DNA from: Asterias amurensis | Lineage: Eukaryota; Echinodermata; Asteroidea; Forcipulatida; Asteriidae | Reading direction: 5' to 3' | NCBI RefSeq assembly: GCF_032118995.1 | Contig: NC_092650.1 | Span: forward strand, 22,258,501 to 22,322,500 | Length of the DNA stretch: 64,000 nt | Shown: positions 23,798 through 36,722 of the stretch, piece by piece | How the letters are laid out: every line of letters begins with the position of its first letter | How positions within the stretch are numbered: the first letter of the stretch is position 1 | Program-made: the position numbers and the translations under genes | Notes under the pieces: generated by a model | Told to the model about the DNA's origin: nothing | The model's database searches: none | Seen by the model: the letters and a program-made list of their open reading frames with translations, nothing else

Positions 23798-24464
23798 CTA
23801 TAAATGTCGATGTTTCGAGAGATATTAACGCCTCTGGACTGCAAGTCTTGTATTAAAGATGCTGTGCAGATTATATCAAAGACTCTGAGAAACGGTGCTA
23901 TTCTGGATTGACTCCGTTTGTGCTTTGAAAAGGGCGCCACCTCTTGGCAGTTAATATGCATAAGCAAGCCAGTTTGTTCGCTCGTCCCCAGCACATTGCT
24001 TTAACCAAAGGCCCTGGGATGGGCAAACGTATCATGCACAGTCATTAGTTTAATAATGCGCAGTGCCATCATGCATCACACTCACACTGCACCATATTTA
24101 TATGCACTGTACGCATGACGTACTTCCTGAACAAGAATCTGTGCAAGCGATTAGCCCATCTATCCAGGACCGCTGGGGCCGAGCGAATAATTATCGTAGC
24201 CTGAACGTCTGACGTCACAATTCCAGGCTCGTTTCACGCAATATCGCCCTCTATTTTTAACTTGACTTTCTTTATTAGCCTACTGTTATTACATACAAAA
24301 AAGAATGAATAAAACGGAAGGCTACTTGAGAATGCTTCTAGTTCATCACTGTACATATTGTGACTTCTCATTATATATGAAGGTCTTTTAAAGATGCAGG
24401 GAAGATTACGTCAAATACTCTGTGAGAAACTGTGGTATCCTGGCCTTGACTCCATTGTGATTTG

Positions 24465-24780
24465 CACTGGACACTATTGGTATAATTACTCATTGTGAGA
24501 AACGGCTCCCTCTGAAGTAACGTAGTTTTCAAGAAAGAATTAATTTTTCACTAAAATATTTGAATTTGCGAGACCTCAGAATTAGATTTTGAAGTCCGAA
24601 ATCAAGCATGAAAGCACACATAGTGCGATAAGGATGTTTTTTCTTCCATTATTATTTATCGCACTACGACCAATTGTCAGCTCAATGTTTTTCACAGGTT
24701 TGTTATTTTGTGCATAGGCTTATGTTGAGATACACCATGATCGAGAGAAGACTGGTCTTTGACAATTGCCTTCTCCCCCT
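24465..24780 (-). repeat. MITE family A, shortened copy
   Basis: Starts GCACTGGACACTATTGGTAT, has an internal deletion near the left end and ends with the GGTCTTTGACAATTGCC block. Confidence 0.75.
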
Positions 24781-25481
24781 CTGGGCATGCCTCATATTAC
24801 ATTTTCTTTGGTCACATGACATGAGCATTAGGCCTATATGCCATAAAACGACTTGACGTTTTGACCAAAGATTATAGAGCGCCGCAAGGCGCCAGATGCG
24901 GAACTGAAGCTTCATTTATTGTTGGAACGTGAAATACGCATGGGCGCCGTTTCAGCAAGTTAATGTTTTGTTTCCCATTGATAGGAATGGTCATTGTCTG
25001 TACTAATCTGCGCAGGTCTATTGTATCAAAAGAGTTACTTGCCGAAATGGTGTCCAGTGGGATTTCACATTCTAGCCCGAGTTCCGCATCTTGCGACTTG
25101 CGTCGCTATATAATCTTTGGTTTTGACCATTGACCATACTCTGATCGTCTTCAGGAGAATGCTGGACGACATAGTTAGTTACTGGTTACTACTACTAGTA
25201 ATAAGTGCCTTTACAAAGATCAACGCGCTGTAAGCGCAAAGGTCAACAAGAACAATACAAGGAAACAAGAAAAACAAAACAACAAAGAATTAATGACAAC
25301 GATGACTGAAAAAGTAGGTTTTTAGTTCTTGAAGACAAAATTAGATGGCAGTTGAAGATGATTCCATGGTGAGTTAAGGTAATTTGTTCCATTCCTTCGG
25401 TCCTGCCAGAGAAAAGTAGACTTGGAGCCGGCAGATCGAGAAGGCCTGTGCTCACGAAGAATGTTATGTATGTATTAATGG

Positions 25482-25672
25482 GTGCATTCGTTTAGCTTCC
25501 CTGGGTCGACCCCAATGTGGCGTATTTTATTTTTTTCCAGGACAAACGTGGGCACACAATTACCCCAACGTTCGTCCTCGAACCAGGAAAAACCCCCAGA
25601 CACGTCACCACGTGAGCCTTCCCGTGGTGACGTCAGTGCACCTCGGGCCAGCCCCAAGTGACCCTATCCACA
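25482..25672. repeat. MITE family F copy
   Basis: Starts GGGTGCATTCGTTTAGCTTC followed by CCTGGGTCGACC. It is internally C/G-rich with TGACGTCA-like blocks. Its right side (GGGCCAGCCCCAAGTGACCC) matches parts of the copy at 27098. Confidence 0.7.
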
Positions 25673-25689
25673 ACCAATAGGTGTGTTAT

Positions 25690-26425
25690 GATTATATATT
25701 TAGCAACCGTTACAGCCAAATACAGTGTTTAAGCTTAACCACTGAGACACTAGAAAGACTGATTTTTTGTGCGTTCATGATTTTTTTATTATCACTGTTC
25801 AGACATCTTGAATTGGAGTAGAAACTAAGCACATATAATCAGTAGAGGGCGGTATAACAACTCTACATTACCCCCCCCTTTAGATTAAGGAAAACAAATG
25901 AATTTTCTTCTAGCTGAGATGCTTCTAAACAAGAATTCCTTTTGAGTAAAAACCTAACAGGTTGAATTGATGCATCCTTTAAATGTCTCTCCTTGAATGC
26001 ACTGCAAAATGTCATTGCAAAACTGCTTGAATGATAATCATAGCATCGTTATTTGAATTTCTCAACAAATTCTCAAAATTCGACCAAGGAAGGTCTTAAA
26101 AAGAAGACTAAAAGTTTCCTTTACCTTCAAAGTCTTTTCTTGACAACAAACGGTTTTGCTTTGATTACGTCCTCTTTAATTCACCAGTCCAGATGATTTT
26201 TTATCAGAGCTCAAAATGCCAATAAATCTTCGGCAACTCACCCTAGCTTGCTTGACAGTTTATCCTTTCATCTTCGTCGCCAACATTTGGTGTTTAGGCT
26301 TTAACCACTGGGACATTAGAAAAAACTGATTTGTACGTTTCATGATTTGTTTTGTCTCACCATGGATGAACTTTCCCTCCATGTTCTCACTGATCAGTAG
26401 AGGGCGGTATAACAACTCTACACAA
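25690..26425 (+). repeat. direct repeat pair about 550 bp apart
   Basis: About 170 bp at 25700-25870 recurs, diverged, at 26270-26420. The shared blocks are AACCACTGRGACAYTAGAAA, CATGATTT and AGTAGAGGGCGGTATAACAA. The middle is noncoding. It may be a small relic with terminal direct repeats or a plain duplication. No coding parts remain and it is old and broken. Confidence 0.5.
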
Positions 26426-26518
26426 CTCGCCCGATCGTAGACTGGGCCCCTGTCTTTATCCCGCTAGATGCAGTGATTCCATTCTATACAATGATGTCGT
26501 TTGATACGTGCTGTGACA

Positions 26519-26776
26519 TAGGGTGCGTTCGTTTAGCTTCCCTGGGTCATCCCCGGTCTGCCATGGTGCGTTCGAATAGCTTTTGACGTCATTCCAGGGG
26601 CTCGGCCAGGTCAGCCCCCAGTGCCCTTCTTGTGGAGTGGGTCACTTGGGGCTGGCTCCAGGTATTAGCGACGTCACTACGAGAGCGGTGAGTGGTCGTT
26701 CGTTTGGCTCTTGTCAGGGGCTCACCCAAGTGAGCACCGCGGGGTAGACCCAGGGAAGCTAAACGAACACACCCAT
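26519..26776. repeat. MITE family F copy
   Basis: Bounded by GGGTGCGTTCGTTTAGCTTC at the left and GACCCAGGGAAGCTAAACGA at the right, which are inverted copies of each other. A second inner pair with GTGCGTTCGAATAGC suggests one F element in another. Confidence 0.8.
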
Positions 26777-26802
26777 AGATGCCCAAATAGCCACTGCTTT
26801 AA

Positions 26803-26880
26803 ATGAACACGTTGCCTTTGTAACCGTTTTTTATAAAATGCATATGGGTAGAAAGATGTTGTAAAAGTAGAATACAATTT
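26803..26880. repeat. MITE family B fragment
   Basis: AACACGTTGCCTTTGTAACC, then TTTTTTATAAAATGCATATG and a GGTAGAAAGATGTT-like block, match the left arm of family B. Confidence 0.75.
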
Positions 26881-27097
26881 AAGTCCGCAATGGATTTTGA
26901 CTGCTTACTATAATCTGAAATGACCGAGGTCAGAGGTCAAACTACACGCCGGTTTTGCAATCTGTTGAGGCCGTTCTCTGGCGTTATTCACGAGCCTCGA
27001 AGAATGACGTCAGACGTTCAGGCCCGTGATAACGCCAGGCAGACACCGGCCCCAAGCCAGCGTGTACATTCACCTATGACCTATATTCATTTCACAT

Positions 27098-27360
27098 AGG
27101 GTGCGTTCGATTGGCTTCCCTGGGTCTACCCGCAGTGTTCACTCGGATGAGCCCCTGACACAAAAGCTATCGAACGATCACACTTACCCTCTCGTGGTGA
27201 CGTCATGCACCTGATGGGGCCTTCCCCCAAGTGACCCACTCCACAAGCAGTGCACATGGGGATGACCCGGGTGAGCCCCTGGAATGACTTCAAAGCTTTT
27301 CGAACGCACCGGGGGCAGACCGCGGGCTCGACCCAGGGAAGCTAATCGAACGTACCTATT
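27098..27360. repeat. MITE family F copy, most complete
   Basis: The left end GGGTGCGTTCGATTGGCTTC and the right end GGGAAGCTAATCGAACGTAC are inverted copies. The inner parts include TGACGTCATGCACCTGATGG and CCCAAGTGACCCACTCCACA. Confidence 0.8.
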
Positions 27361-27709
27361 GAGATACGTAGTCAAAATTCTACACCAACATTATACATGC
27401 AAGTACGTCCACATGCCTGTACTGTATACATAATATACCACGCACGTGGACAAGCAGGGACCGAAAGTAAGCTTTCCATATTCTGTGTTTTGATTGGTCG
27501 TCCGAGGTGACCTCAGACCAATGAAAACAAACACAGATGCGGTACCTTTTAGTCACTGCACTTATCCAATGATATCATCATTGCATCTAATGGAATCACT
27601 GGATCTGAGTAGCAGGTACAGTGTCTTGCGGATAAAGACAGAGGCCTAGTCTAATCAGATCGAAGCTCTCTTTCATCGAGTTGTTGTGCTGCGTTTTGCT
27701 ATTTTCAAG

Positions 27710-27772
27710 ATGGCGATCGTCATTTTGCTTTTGGTGGGAACACTCACCGGGTACAGCGCGCCTGCTGTCTAA
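27710..27772 (+). other. 20-codon signal-peptide-like ORF, possible orphan first exon
   Basis: ATG in a good context (CAAGATGG) opens MAIVILLLVGTLTGYSAPAV, which looks like a signal peptide and cleavage site. A GTACAG step inside could be a donor. No downstream exon is recognised before COTL1. It could be chance, a microprotein, or a first exon whose partner I missed. Confidence 0.15.
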
Positions 27773-27954
27773 TTTATCACGTTTTTAATGAACTGTAAAA
27801 TTACTTCACACCCAGTCACACAGAAAGCTGGATATGTGTTGGGTTATCATGTTGTTCCGGCCGTTTTCATAAAAGAATAAAGGAAGCGAACTTGTTATGT
27901 TTAAAGTATGTAGTGCGTTTTCAATGACTGTGCATGTTAAAGGGGAAATTTGTA

Positions 27955-28300
27955 AGAAGTAGTTTAATTTGATGTATCCCAACATAATATGCATAAGAAA
28001 ATAACAAACCTGTGGAAACGTGGGCTCAATTGGTCGTCGTAGTTGCGAAATAGGAAGAAAAAACACTCTTGTCACACGTGATGTGTGTGCTTTCTTCGAA
28101 ACCTCAAAATCTAGTTCTGAGGTCTCGAAATCAAATTTTAGTGGAAATTTAGTATTTCTTCCTCAAATACTACGTCAGAGGGAGCCGTTTTTTAAATTGT
28201 GCTATACTACCAAAAGCTCACCATTGATTGTTAACAAAATGAGTAAGTTTTTATGCTAAAAGTTATTTTGTGCGATTACCAACAGTGTCTATGGCAGTGC
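27955..28300 (+). repeat. MITE family A, diverged copy
   Basis: Recognisable by AACAAACCTGTGGAAACGTG, CACTCTTGTCACACGTGATG and CTGAGGTCTCGAAATCAAAT. It is older than the other copies. Confidence 0.65.
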
Positions 28301-28894
28301 CTCCGAAGGAGATGCCTCTGAACCCAATGATATGGGTATAGGCAATCAGTATCTTTGATTTCACATCATATCAGTGAAATCCAATCACACTCATCAAAGA
28401 CACCCTCTTTAAAATTGTCAGAGTGTCCCTTTAATTGAGACACTATACGATATTAATTTAGTTCTGGTCATAGGTTCCAAGGTATTCTACATGATGTACA
28501 TTGTATTACTAAACACGTGTAAACATCAATCACAAAAGGCTCGGGTTGTAAAACGCGATCACAAACCGGGACCCTATTGTGTGCATTAAAACCCACGTTA
28601 TCAGTTTATTCACACAGACTGGTGGGAGGGGCAGAAAAATATCTCATGAAGTCTGGTTCCGCATCCACGCACACACAGAGGTGCATATTAGGTAAAGCAT
28701 GCGACCGGAACCCGACTTCCTGAATCCGTTACACCCCACCTTATCATGGTCGGTGTAGTTCCGTTTGGCTTGAAGGTTGTCTGCTGAGTAGTTCCTTTTT
28801 GAATTCCATTCAGTAGTGGGACAATAAATTCGCTGGAAGAAACTTCAATTGTGTGCTTGATCCCATCAGTTCTGACACAGTTGTACAAAATAAA

Positions 28895-31800
28895 ATGGCG
28901 TCACCCGTTAGTGCAGAGGCCAAGTCGAGAATACACGAGGCGTATATGGATGTACGGAGCGACAGTACTGAAACACGGTGGTAAGGACATTTAACTCAAA
29001 CTCTAATAGTGTTTAAATGAACGTAACAGAATTGTGCTTTGGTAACACCACAATTGATAGCTGTGAAGTACTTTATGAAATCCATCGTTTACATTATCCA
29101 TCATAAGGACATCATAAACTGACAAACCTGTAGAAGTTTGAGATCGATCGGCCATCTGGGTCACGAGAAAAATAGTTAACAATCAATAATACACATTTTG
29201 CATGACTTCGATTATAAAGAAAATTGAATAAAACGCTCACTGAGCAACTTGGGAAATTAGTTTGATTTATTTCTCATCAAATAAACACAATAATTTTAAC
29301 GGATCATCATTTATCGTGTCAATTGTAACAAGATATTAGATGTTAGACGAATTTAATATTGTCTCACCGATTCTGTAATGTTCCTTTAAAACTTAAACCT
29401 TTATCAATACATTTTGATGACAACAACGTGGATAGGTCTATATAATAATTATTGATTGTTTTGTGAGTGTACTGACCTATACCACCGTAGGGATGAGTGG
29501 GCGGGTCTATTCGATCTAGTGTATATTAATATGGTGATATAAAAGGAAGTGCCAACAACAATGAACCCATACTGCGTGAGAATCAAAGAGTGTGACACTA
29601 ATTGAAATGAGTTGAATTGAATTGTTTATTCGTCAAGTATACAAAAAATGCATTAAACTTAAAATCCAATAAATGTTAGAAGTATTCCAAGTATTTGAGT
29701 AAAGTTGCACAATTAAATCAAGAAAAATTTGGCATGCTGCTCTCAAAACAAAAGTCTACACAATAGGCTTAGATGTAGACATGACATAAGGTATTCAAAG
29801 GGTTTAACAGTATATTTATATTCATAATTCAGATCAATTTAATAGTATATCTTTACTTCGAGGAGCACGCACAAATTTCAAAGGTGTTTGGTTTCGCGGT
29901 TTGAACGCACTTTTGAGTAAGTTTAGGCCTACAGCATATAGCATATAACGTAGACGTAAACGACAGGGTTAAAAGTATAGTCGTACACATTTCATAGTTT
30001 GTCTTTATTTTATTTTAGATTATATATATTTTTTGTGGTCTGACGTTTTTTAAACACCATTCAAGAGTTAATTCCCATGACGGGTAAATTTGTTAGCCTA
30101 TCGGTGAGCACAGAATGATAGACTATAGAAAGCGTCACCTTTGAATATCTAGTGTAATTCCAATAAATGAAAAGCACAAGCATTTTAAATGAGTTAACTG
30201 CTTTCGGAGTGAAGTAGTTTTTACCTCTACACTGATGTGTGATAGTTTAGTGCATACAAAAAAAAACATGTTTTACAAACCAGCATTATATTTGCAGGCC
30301 CGTATGCTTCGTTTTTGAAAGGGCAAGGGCACTAAGGCATTTTCTCTTTGGCAAAGGGCACCCTATGAGAAAATTGTAAATTTCTACTGGAGCATTTCAA
30401 GGGCACAAAGGCAATGGCAAGGGGCAACGGAGGCAATCGCCTTCGTTGCCTCCGTGAAGTGTCAGGCCTGTATTTGATTTATTAACAGTTTTTTTTTCAT
30501 GAATAAGATTAAACGCATCGCAGCCATGGACAAAGTATAAAAGTGACGATCCTTTAACTATGGTGAGGTTAAACAAACAATTTAAACTGTGTGATCAAAG
30601 TTTAAGTATTTGGTAAATATGAACAATATTGAAAGCATGACAATAAACAAAGAAAGAAATAAGCAAAAGACAAACAAATATTTTTATTCGAACAAAACCA
30701 TGCTCAAGGAACAAACGAGAAAGGTGATTTTGTTTTTTATTATTATAATCTTGAAACAATCTGGAGCAAATCTATTTGTGATATGCCCTTACTCAGCTTT
30801 TGATCTCAAAGTAGCGCAATAATGAAGCCAAGATGTGTCACCTTTGTTGTCACTCTCTCGAATTAATGCTGTCCAACACATATCTAGCTGAATTTATTAA
30901 AACTATGAAGCCTGTCCTCTAAATATACCGCCTGACGCAACTTTAGATTTTCATTCTTCATTGAGGCACGACCGAGTTGTGAATCAGCATTTTAATTGAT
31001 CACTTCTCAATAATAACCTTAAAATGGTTTAAAGGATGTTATTGATAATGGCACTTATGCAGCTGCTTCAACTGGTTTGGTAACTAAATAAATATTAGTC
31101 TGTGTCTGAAGAGAAAAAAAACCCACAGGCCTTCAAAAACAACAATCATCAAAGGTTTTTGGAGTAACAACCTTAAAGGCACTGGGTACTATTGGTAATT
31201 ACCAGAAAGACCAATCGTCACACCTGGGCCCAATTTCATAGAGCTGCTAAGCACAAAAACTTGCTTAGCATGAAATTTCTTCCTTGATAAACACAGGATT
31301 ACCAACCAAATTTTCATTTGTTGCATATTGCTTGTTACTTGTATTCAGCTGTTGTTTGCTTACCCTGAAAATCACGTGGGAATTTGGTTGGTAATCCTGG
31401 TTTTGTCAAAGGCAGAAATGTTATGCTAAGCACATTTTTGTGCTTAGCAGCTCTATGAAATTGGGCCCAGGTGTATCTCAACACATGCATCAAATGCAAG
31501 GGCTCATTGGTTGCGAAGGAACAATGGAGGAAAAAAAACCTTTGTCGCACGAAAGAAATTGTGTGCTTTCAGATGCTTGAATTCAAGACCTCAGCTGACG
31601 AGGTCTTGAATTAATTTCAAATATTTAAGTAAGAAATTATTAACCTTCTCAAAAAATACTTTACTTGTACTTCAGAGGGAACCGTTTCTTACAACGTTTT
31701 ATACTATGAAAAGCTCCCCATCGCTCGTTACCAAGTAAGTTTGTTAGTAAACAATTATTTGTGGTAATTACCAATAGTGCCAATGCCTTTAAATTTAAAG

Positions 31801-34800
31801 TACAACATTTCACACCGTAACCCGAGTACGAAAGCATCGCATTAAGGAAATTGAATGTAAGTTTATTTGCTCGATTATTTAATCTGTCTGGAGCGTGGCA
31901 GCCCCCCCCCCCTCCATCAAAAAGGAAAGAAAAGGGAAAACAAATACTACAGCATGAATGAACTGAGATAAAAACACTAATTAGAGCGGCTCTCGAGGAG
32001 GTTCTGCTTATAAAGAATACATTCTGAAGTCCTTAGTTTCATTTCTGTGTTTCTTTGTTTTACTGATGATATCCTCTTCTAACAACGTTCAATTTTTCCT
32101 TCCAGTATTCACCTTGTTTAATGAGAGTCGACTGAATATTGATTTCTAAAACACAACTTATATTCCATGACCATTTTTGTTTTCAAGTTAACTGTTCTGT
32201 AAATTTTACCCACTCAGTCGTTTAGTATAGTCACCCACACCTAATTCTCACAATACAAAACCCTTCATGATACGCATGGCACAATGTGAATACAACTTCC
32301 TTCATTTCTCAGCTGACAATCTGTGTTTTTTTGGTCGAACATGTTTTAACTTTTAATTAGTCCGCCTCCATGATTAGTCCAAATAAAACGTTGCTTTTGT
32401 ACGGAAAAAAATGTATTAAGGCTGCCTGCATAGTTAAAGCTAATCTTCTATTCAAACATGCACCTATGTTTTGATTCGTTATCTAAAGTCAAATAGTTAT
32501 GTCGCTAAATTCTAATGTACAATATATGTTTAGAGTGCATAAACTCATCAATAAACAAACCCATTCTACAGTTACCTAGAAGGTTGAGCTGAAAGAGAGG
32601 CTGCGTTTGGAGATTAAATCAACGTTTCCACTTTATTGTCAAGTTATCAGTTCCGGATCAAAGTTTGACCCGGGTTCCGGGTTATACAGTGAGCTTGATC
32701 AATTTTGAGGTCAATTGGACCCGGAATCTGCGTTCAATTAACCCCCAAATATGTATTTAAAAAAACTCAAAAACAATCCAACTTTTCCGAGCCCACGTCG
32801 ATCCTGACCCAGTATGTATATGATATTATTGTTGTTGTTTTTGGCACCTGTGCTGTTGGATACTGTTGGAATTTTCAACTGTGATTTGGGAATTTTTGCA
32901 ATGTTTCTCGACTTTAAGTGTACTATACGCAGACAAAATAAATAGAGGTCATACGAGTATTCGGAGGTATCGTGAACATCGCCGATACAAATTCCATCCT
33001 AAAATTGTTTTTTTTTTAATTTTTCTTCAGGTGTATAGCTTCGTATCCAGATGACGGTAAAAAGATTGATCTAACTGGAAGCGGAACCGACTACAGTGAA
33101 TTCCTAGACGCTGCAAAAGGTAACACAGTTCAAGTTTGAAGTGCGTCTCATGACAGTTTTCGCAAACGTCTGGTTACAACTTTTGTAAATACTTGTGTTT
33201 CATACTTATCGGAACCCTTTTTCTGAAGATATGAAAATCCATAGGGGTGGACAAGGATGGTGTGCGGACTGAAAGGAACACGTTGCCTTGGATCGGACGA
33301 GTTGGTCTATAAAAAGAGTTTGAAACCGTTTGTTATAAAATGCATAATGGTTAGGAAGATGTTTTAAAAGAAGAATATAATGAGCCACACAAGTGTTACT
33401 CAAAATGTTACGGTTTTCCTTTTACGTCGCGAACTAACACGGTCGGCCATTATTTTATGGGAGTCAATTGACTCCCATAAATGGCCGACCGTGTTAGTCG
33501 ACGAGGTAAAAAGTAAACCACGCAATTTCGAGGCATATTAATGTGTAGATCATTGTGTTCTACTTTTACAACATCTTTCTATACCCATTATGCATTTTAT
33601 AACAAACGGCGCTTTTCAAAGACCAACTCGACCGATCCAAGGCGACGTGTTCCTTTAAGTTCTGAGCGGGGGCGGGGAGGGGGGGGGTGATGGGGGAGGT
33701 CAGCATGAGCATACGCCATGAAACAACTTACCATTATGATCATGCTATTATCGTCTTCTGGGTGTAGGCTTAGCTGCAGTTGTGCACGAAGTTGGGAAGG
33801 GCCGAGCTGTAGATGAGAACGGTAGCTTGATAATGTTTTATTTGTTATGGGAGTACAGCACAATCAAAACCATTTAATTCATTTTCCCCTCAAACATTTA
33901 TACATTAGGCTATCAACAGGAAGGGAACATCATTTTGTTAAAACTTGCCAGCAGTTACATTCTTTTCTCTAAACATCTGAAAAACAAACCACCAGAAAAT
34001 GTTGAACGGTGAAACAATACACTGCATAGCTCGAAGGATATGGTTATTTAAATGTAACTTGTTTGGGTTCCTTTTTCTTTAGATGACCAGAGGGTGTATG
34101 CCTATGTCCGGTACCAGACTGGGGATGAAATGAGCAAACGAAGCAAGTTTGCTTTCATTACATGGATTGGACCAAATGTAAAAGCTCTTGCCAAGGCTAA
34201 AGTCAGCACGGACAAAAGCTTCGTTAAAAATATATTTTCCGTAAGTATCAATTATGATTTAAATAGACTTTAATTAAGTTTGATTTTAAATGAATTTAAT
34301 TCTAATTTGTTTTAGGCACGATCTATAAATCGATTCGTCAGCCGATTTTGATTTAATTTTATTTATTTATTTGTAATTGATTTTATTTAATTTGGTTTGG
34401 TTGATGTAAGTTTTGTGTGTGTGAATCATATTGATCTGATATGTTTTGCTTAAAAATGAGCTTTTCATCCAGTTGAGTTTAGTTTGTTTTAATCAAGTTT
34501 GATTTGATCGGATTCAATTACATTGGGATAGCTATAACGTAAACTGATATGACTGAAGAAAACAAATTGACAACGACATAAATATATCTATATAAATATA
34601 TATTAGCCTACTGCTGGATAAGTACGCTCTCCCCATGCTCAGATTTATTCACATTAAATTGACCCTCATCACACTATCTCCATCCTATAGAGCTTTATAA
34701 CAGTCTAACACCAGCAGGAAATCTTATATGGCTTCCTTCCTCGTCACTGCATGTGTGATGGTGCGAGATGAACTAACGCCCATTATCATTATGGCAACTT

Positions 34801-36034
34801 CCTTCATCGAGTTTACCTTGAGGGCTACTTCCTCATTACACGGTGTTGGTTAAAGGCACCGGACACCTTTGGTAGTTGTCAACGACCCGGAGCCCAATTT
34901 CAAAGCGCTGCTTTAAGCACACAAAATAGCCAAGCAAACAACATCATGCTCACCAGAATAAGGTTACCAGCTAAACTACCATGTTACATGTACAATGTGT
35001 GACTGGTATTCTGCTTAGTAGACAATGATGTTGTAAAGACAGTTGACACTACTGGTAATTGCCAAAGACTAGTCTTTTCACTTGGTGTATCTCATTATAT
35101 ACATAAAATAACAAATCTGTGAAAATTTGAGCTCAATCGGTCGTCAAAGTTGCGAGATAATAATGAAAGAAAAAACACCCTTGTCACACGGCGTTGTGTG
35201 CTTTCAGATGCTTGATTTCGAGACCTCAAGTTCTAAATCTGACGTATCGAAATCGAATTCGTGGAAAATTACTTCTTTCTCGAAAACTACCCCACTTCAG
35301 ATGGAGCCGTTTCTCACATGATGTTTTATAATACCAACCTCTCCCCATAACTCGTTACCAAGAAAGGTTTCGTGCTAATAATTATTTTGAGAAATTACCA
35401 ATAGTGTTCACTGCCTTTAAGCAATATGTACTTAGTAGCTCGCTCTATGAAATTGGGCCCAGTATCTCTCACTTGGGTGTATCCCAACATATTCATAAAT
35501 AACAAGTCTGTGCTGTGACAAATTGGACTCAATTTGTCAAGAAAAAAACACCATTGTAGCACAAATTTGTGTACTTTCAGATACCTAATAAAACTATATT
35601 TGAGTGAGAAATAAGCTCGTCCTAAAAAATACAAAACTTAAGAGGGAGCCGTTTCTCACAATGTTTGTTGTTAATATAAACAACTCTCCGTGGCTCGTTA
35701 CCGAATAAGTTTTGATGCTAATTGTTTGAGTAATGACTAGTAGTGTCCATGAGAGTGCCTTACATTTAATAGTTCTTGAGCCATTCCTCCACGGTGTGAT
35801 GGATGAGTGCTGACAAAGTAATCAGGGAATTGGGAGAAATAAGGGAGATTGGATTGCGGTGTTTGAAGTTCGGCTAAGTCCACAATGATTTCAACGATCT
35901 CGTTTTGTTTTGTGTCCATCTTTCAGAATTTTGGCGTGGAAGTCTTAGCTGACGAAGCAGACGATCTAGCCGAAGAAAATGTCTTAACACTTCTAAAAAA
36001 CGCCGGTGGCGCAAACTACGGATCTGCCCGATAG
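28895..36034 (+). CDS. COTL1: coactosin-like F-actin-binding protein, complete
   Basis: A single ADF-homology-domain protein that binds actin filaments and counters capping. In vertebrates it also binds 5-lipoxygenase. Exons 28895-28980, 33031-33119, 34083-34240 and 35927-36034 join in frame to 146 residues (human 142). Family hallmarks are VYAYVRYQTGDEMSKRSKFA and FITWIG (about residues 63-88), the basic run KALAKAKVSTDKSFVK, and the C-terminal KNAGGANY shared with human KKAGGANY. The first intron junction splits Trp29 (TG/G). The start ATG sits in AAAATGG. Intron 1 is 4 kb, and introns 2 and 3 hold MITEs. No neighbour is functionally linked. Confidence 0.96.
30298..30472. repeat. short inverted-repeat element, family I
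   Basis: GCAGGCCCGTATGCTTCGTT at the left loosely mirrors TGTCAGGCCTGTATT at the right. Inside are AAGGGCA/AAGGCA stretches and a perfect small hairpin, AACGGAGGCAATCG/CTTCGTTGCCTCCGT. Confidence 0.5.
31170..31795 (+). repeat. MITE family A with family C nested inside
   Basis: Family A starts TTAAAGGCACTGGGTACTAT. It is interrupted at about 31223-31471 by a complete family C (GGGCCCAATTTCATAGAGCT to its inverse), resumes at GTGTATCTCAACACATGCAT and ends at GTGCCAATGCCTTTAA. Confidence 0.85.
33271..33659. repeat. MITE family B, near-complete long hairpin
   Basis: AAAGGAACACGTTGCCTTGG to CCAAGGCGACGTGTTCCTTT, with arms close to 190 bp. The centre is a perfect palindrome around ATGGGAGTCAATTGACTCCC, extended by CGGCCATTTATGG-type bases. 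It lies in COTL1 intron 2. Confidence 0.85.
34852..35030. repeat. family A end fragment joined to a diverged family C piece
   Basis: TTAAAGGCACCGGACACCTT is a family A end. The following GAGCCCAATTTCAAAGCGCT to TTCTGCTTAGTAGAC is a diverged family C-like unit that also occurs near 11520 and 40880. Confidence 0.55.
35032..35421 (+). repeat. MITE family A copy
   Basis: AAAGACAGTTGACACTACTG to CAATAGTGTTCACTGCCTTT. It lies in COTL1 intron 3. Confidence 0.8.
35461..35765 (+). repeat. MITE family A, diverged copy
   Basis: TCTCTCACTTGGGTGTATCC, GGAGCCGTTTCTCACAATGT and TAGTAGTGTCCATGAGAGTG are diverged family blocks. It directly follows the copy at 35032 and shares a family C end remnant (GAAATTGGGCCCAG). 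Confidence 0.65.
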
Positions 36035-36080
36035 GATAGAGGGCGGTGTTTCAAGGGCATTATTATTTACTAACTCATTG

Positions 36081-36086
36081 AATAAA
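36081..36086 (+). terminator. candidate COTL1 polyadenylation signal AATAAA
   Basis: AATAAA 47 bases past the COTL1 stop. Confidence 0.5.
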
Positions 36087-36566
36087 ACAATGGATTTGTG
36101 TACAACATCAGTGACTGAATGTGCGTGTTTGTACTTGCATATTATGGTTATTTGATGTCGAAGTCAGCAGCCATGGCTAGCCATAGCCAGTGCACGACGC
36201 TTCACTGTGTAAACATATTGTTGGTTATAGGTTGTTTGTTTGTTTGTTTGTTTAGATTCCTACCTTGAATTTTTGTAAAATTTTCATGACGTAATAATAG
36301 GTGCAACGACGGAATGATTTAGATTATATCATTAATATAGCCTAGAACAGACTGTAGCTCGACTTTTCAACACTACACACCTGGGCCAACGTTTAATAAA
36401 GCTGCTGCTTACAGATGCAAATATTGTTAAACAAATTCCTGCTTAGCAATAAATGAGCAGAATACCAGTTAGTCACAAATCGTACATTGTTGAATGGTGA
36501 TTTGGCAGGTTTCCTTACTCTGCCAAGCTTCCTGCAGTGTATGGCTGTGCTTCGAAGAAAACTTTG

Positions 36567-36722
36567 GGTGCGTTCGTTTAGCTTCCCTGGGTCGACCCCG
36601 GTATGTAACTGGTTTTTTTTTTTCACAGGACGAACGTGTGCAGATAATTACCCGCGTTCGTCCTGGAAGAAAAAACCGCCACACACCGGGTCGACCCAGG
36701 GAAGCTAAACGAACGCACCCAG
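36567..36722. repeat. MITE family F, short hairpin copy
   Basis: GGGTGCGTTCGTTTAGCTTC plus CCTGGGTCGACCC at the left pairs with its near-perfect inverse at the right. The middle has a second inverted pair, GGACGAACGTG and CGCGTTCGTCC. Confidence 0.85.

Larger units (their letters stand above)
23753..28894. other. intergenic region between PDF and COTL1
   Basis: 5.1 kb with no recognised gene. It holds a family A MITE at 24465, three family F copies (25482, 26519, 27098), a family B piece at 26803, a direct-repeat pair (25690-26425) and a tiny signal-peptide-like ORF at 27710. A last family A relic lies at 27955. Confidence 0.7.
28981..33030 (+). other. COTL1 intron 1
   Basis: 4 kb of mostly unique AT-rich sequence, with a family I inverted repeat at 30298 and a family A/C composite at 31170. 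No coding or RNA gene is seen elsewhere in it. Confidence 0.65.
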
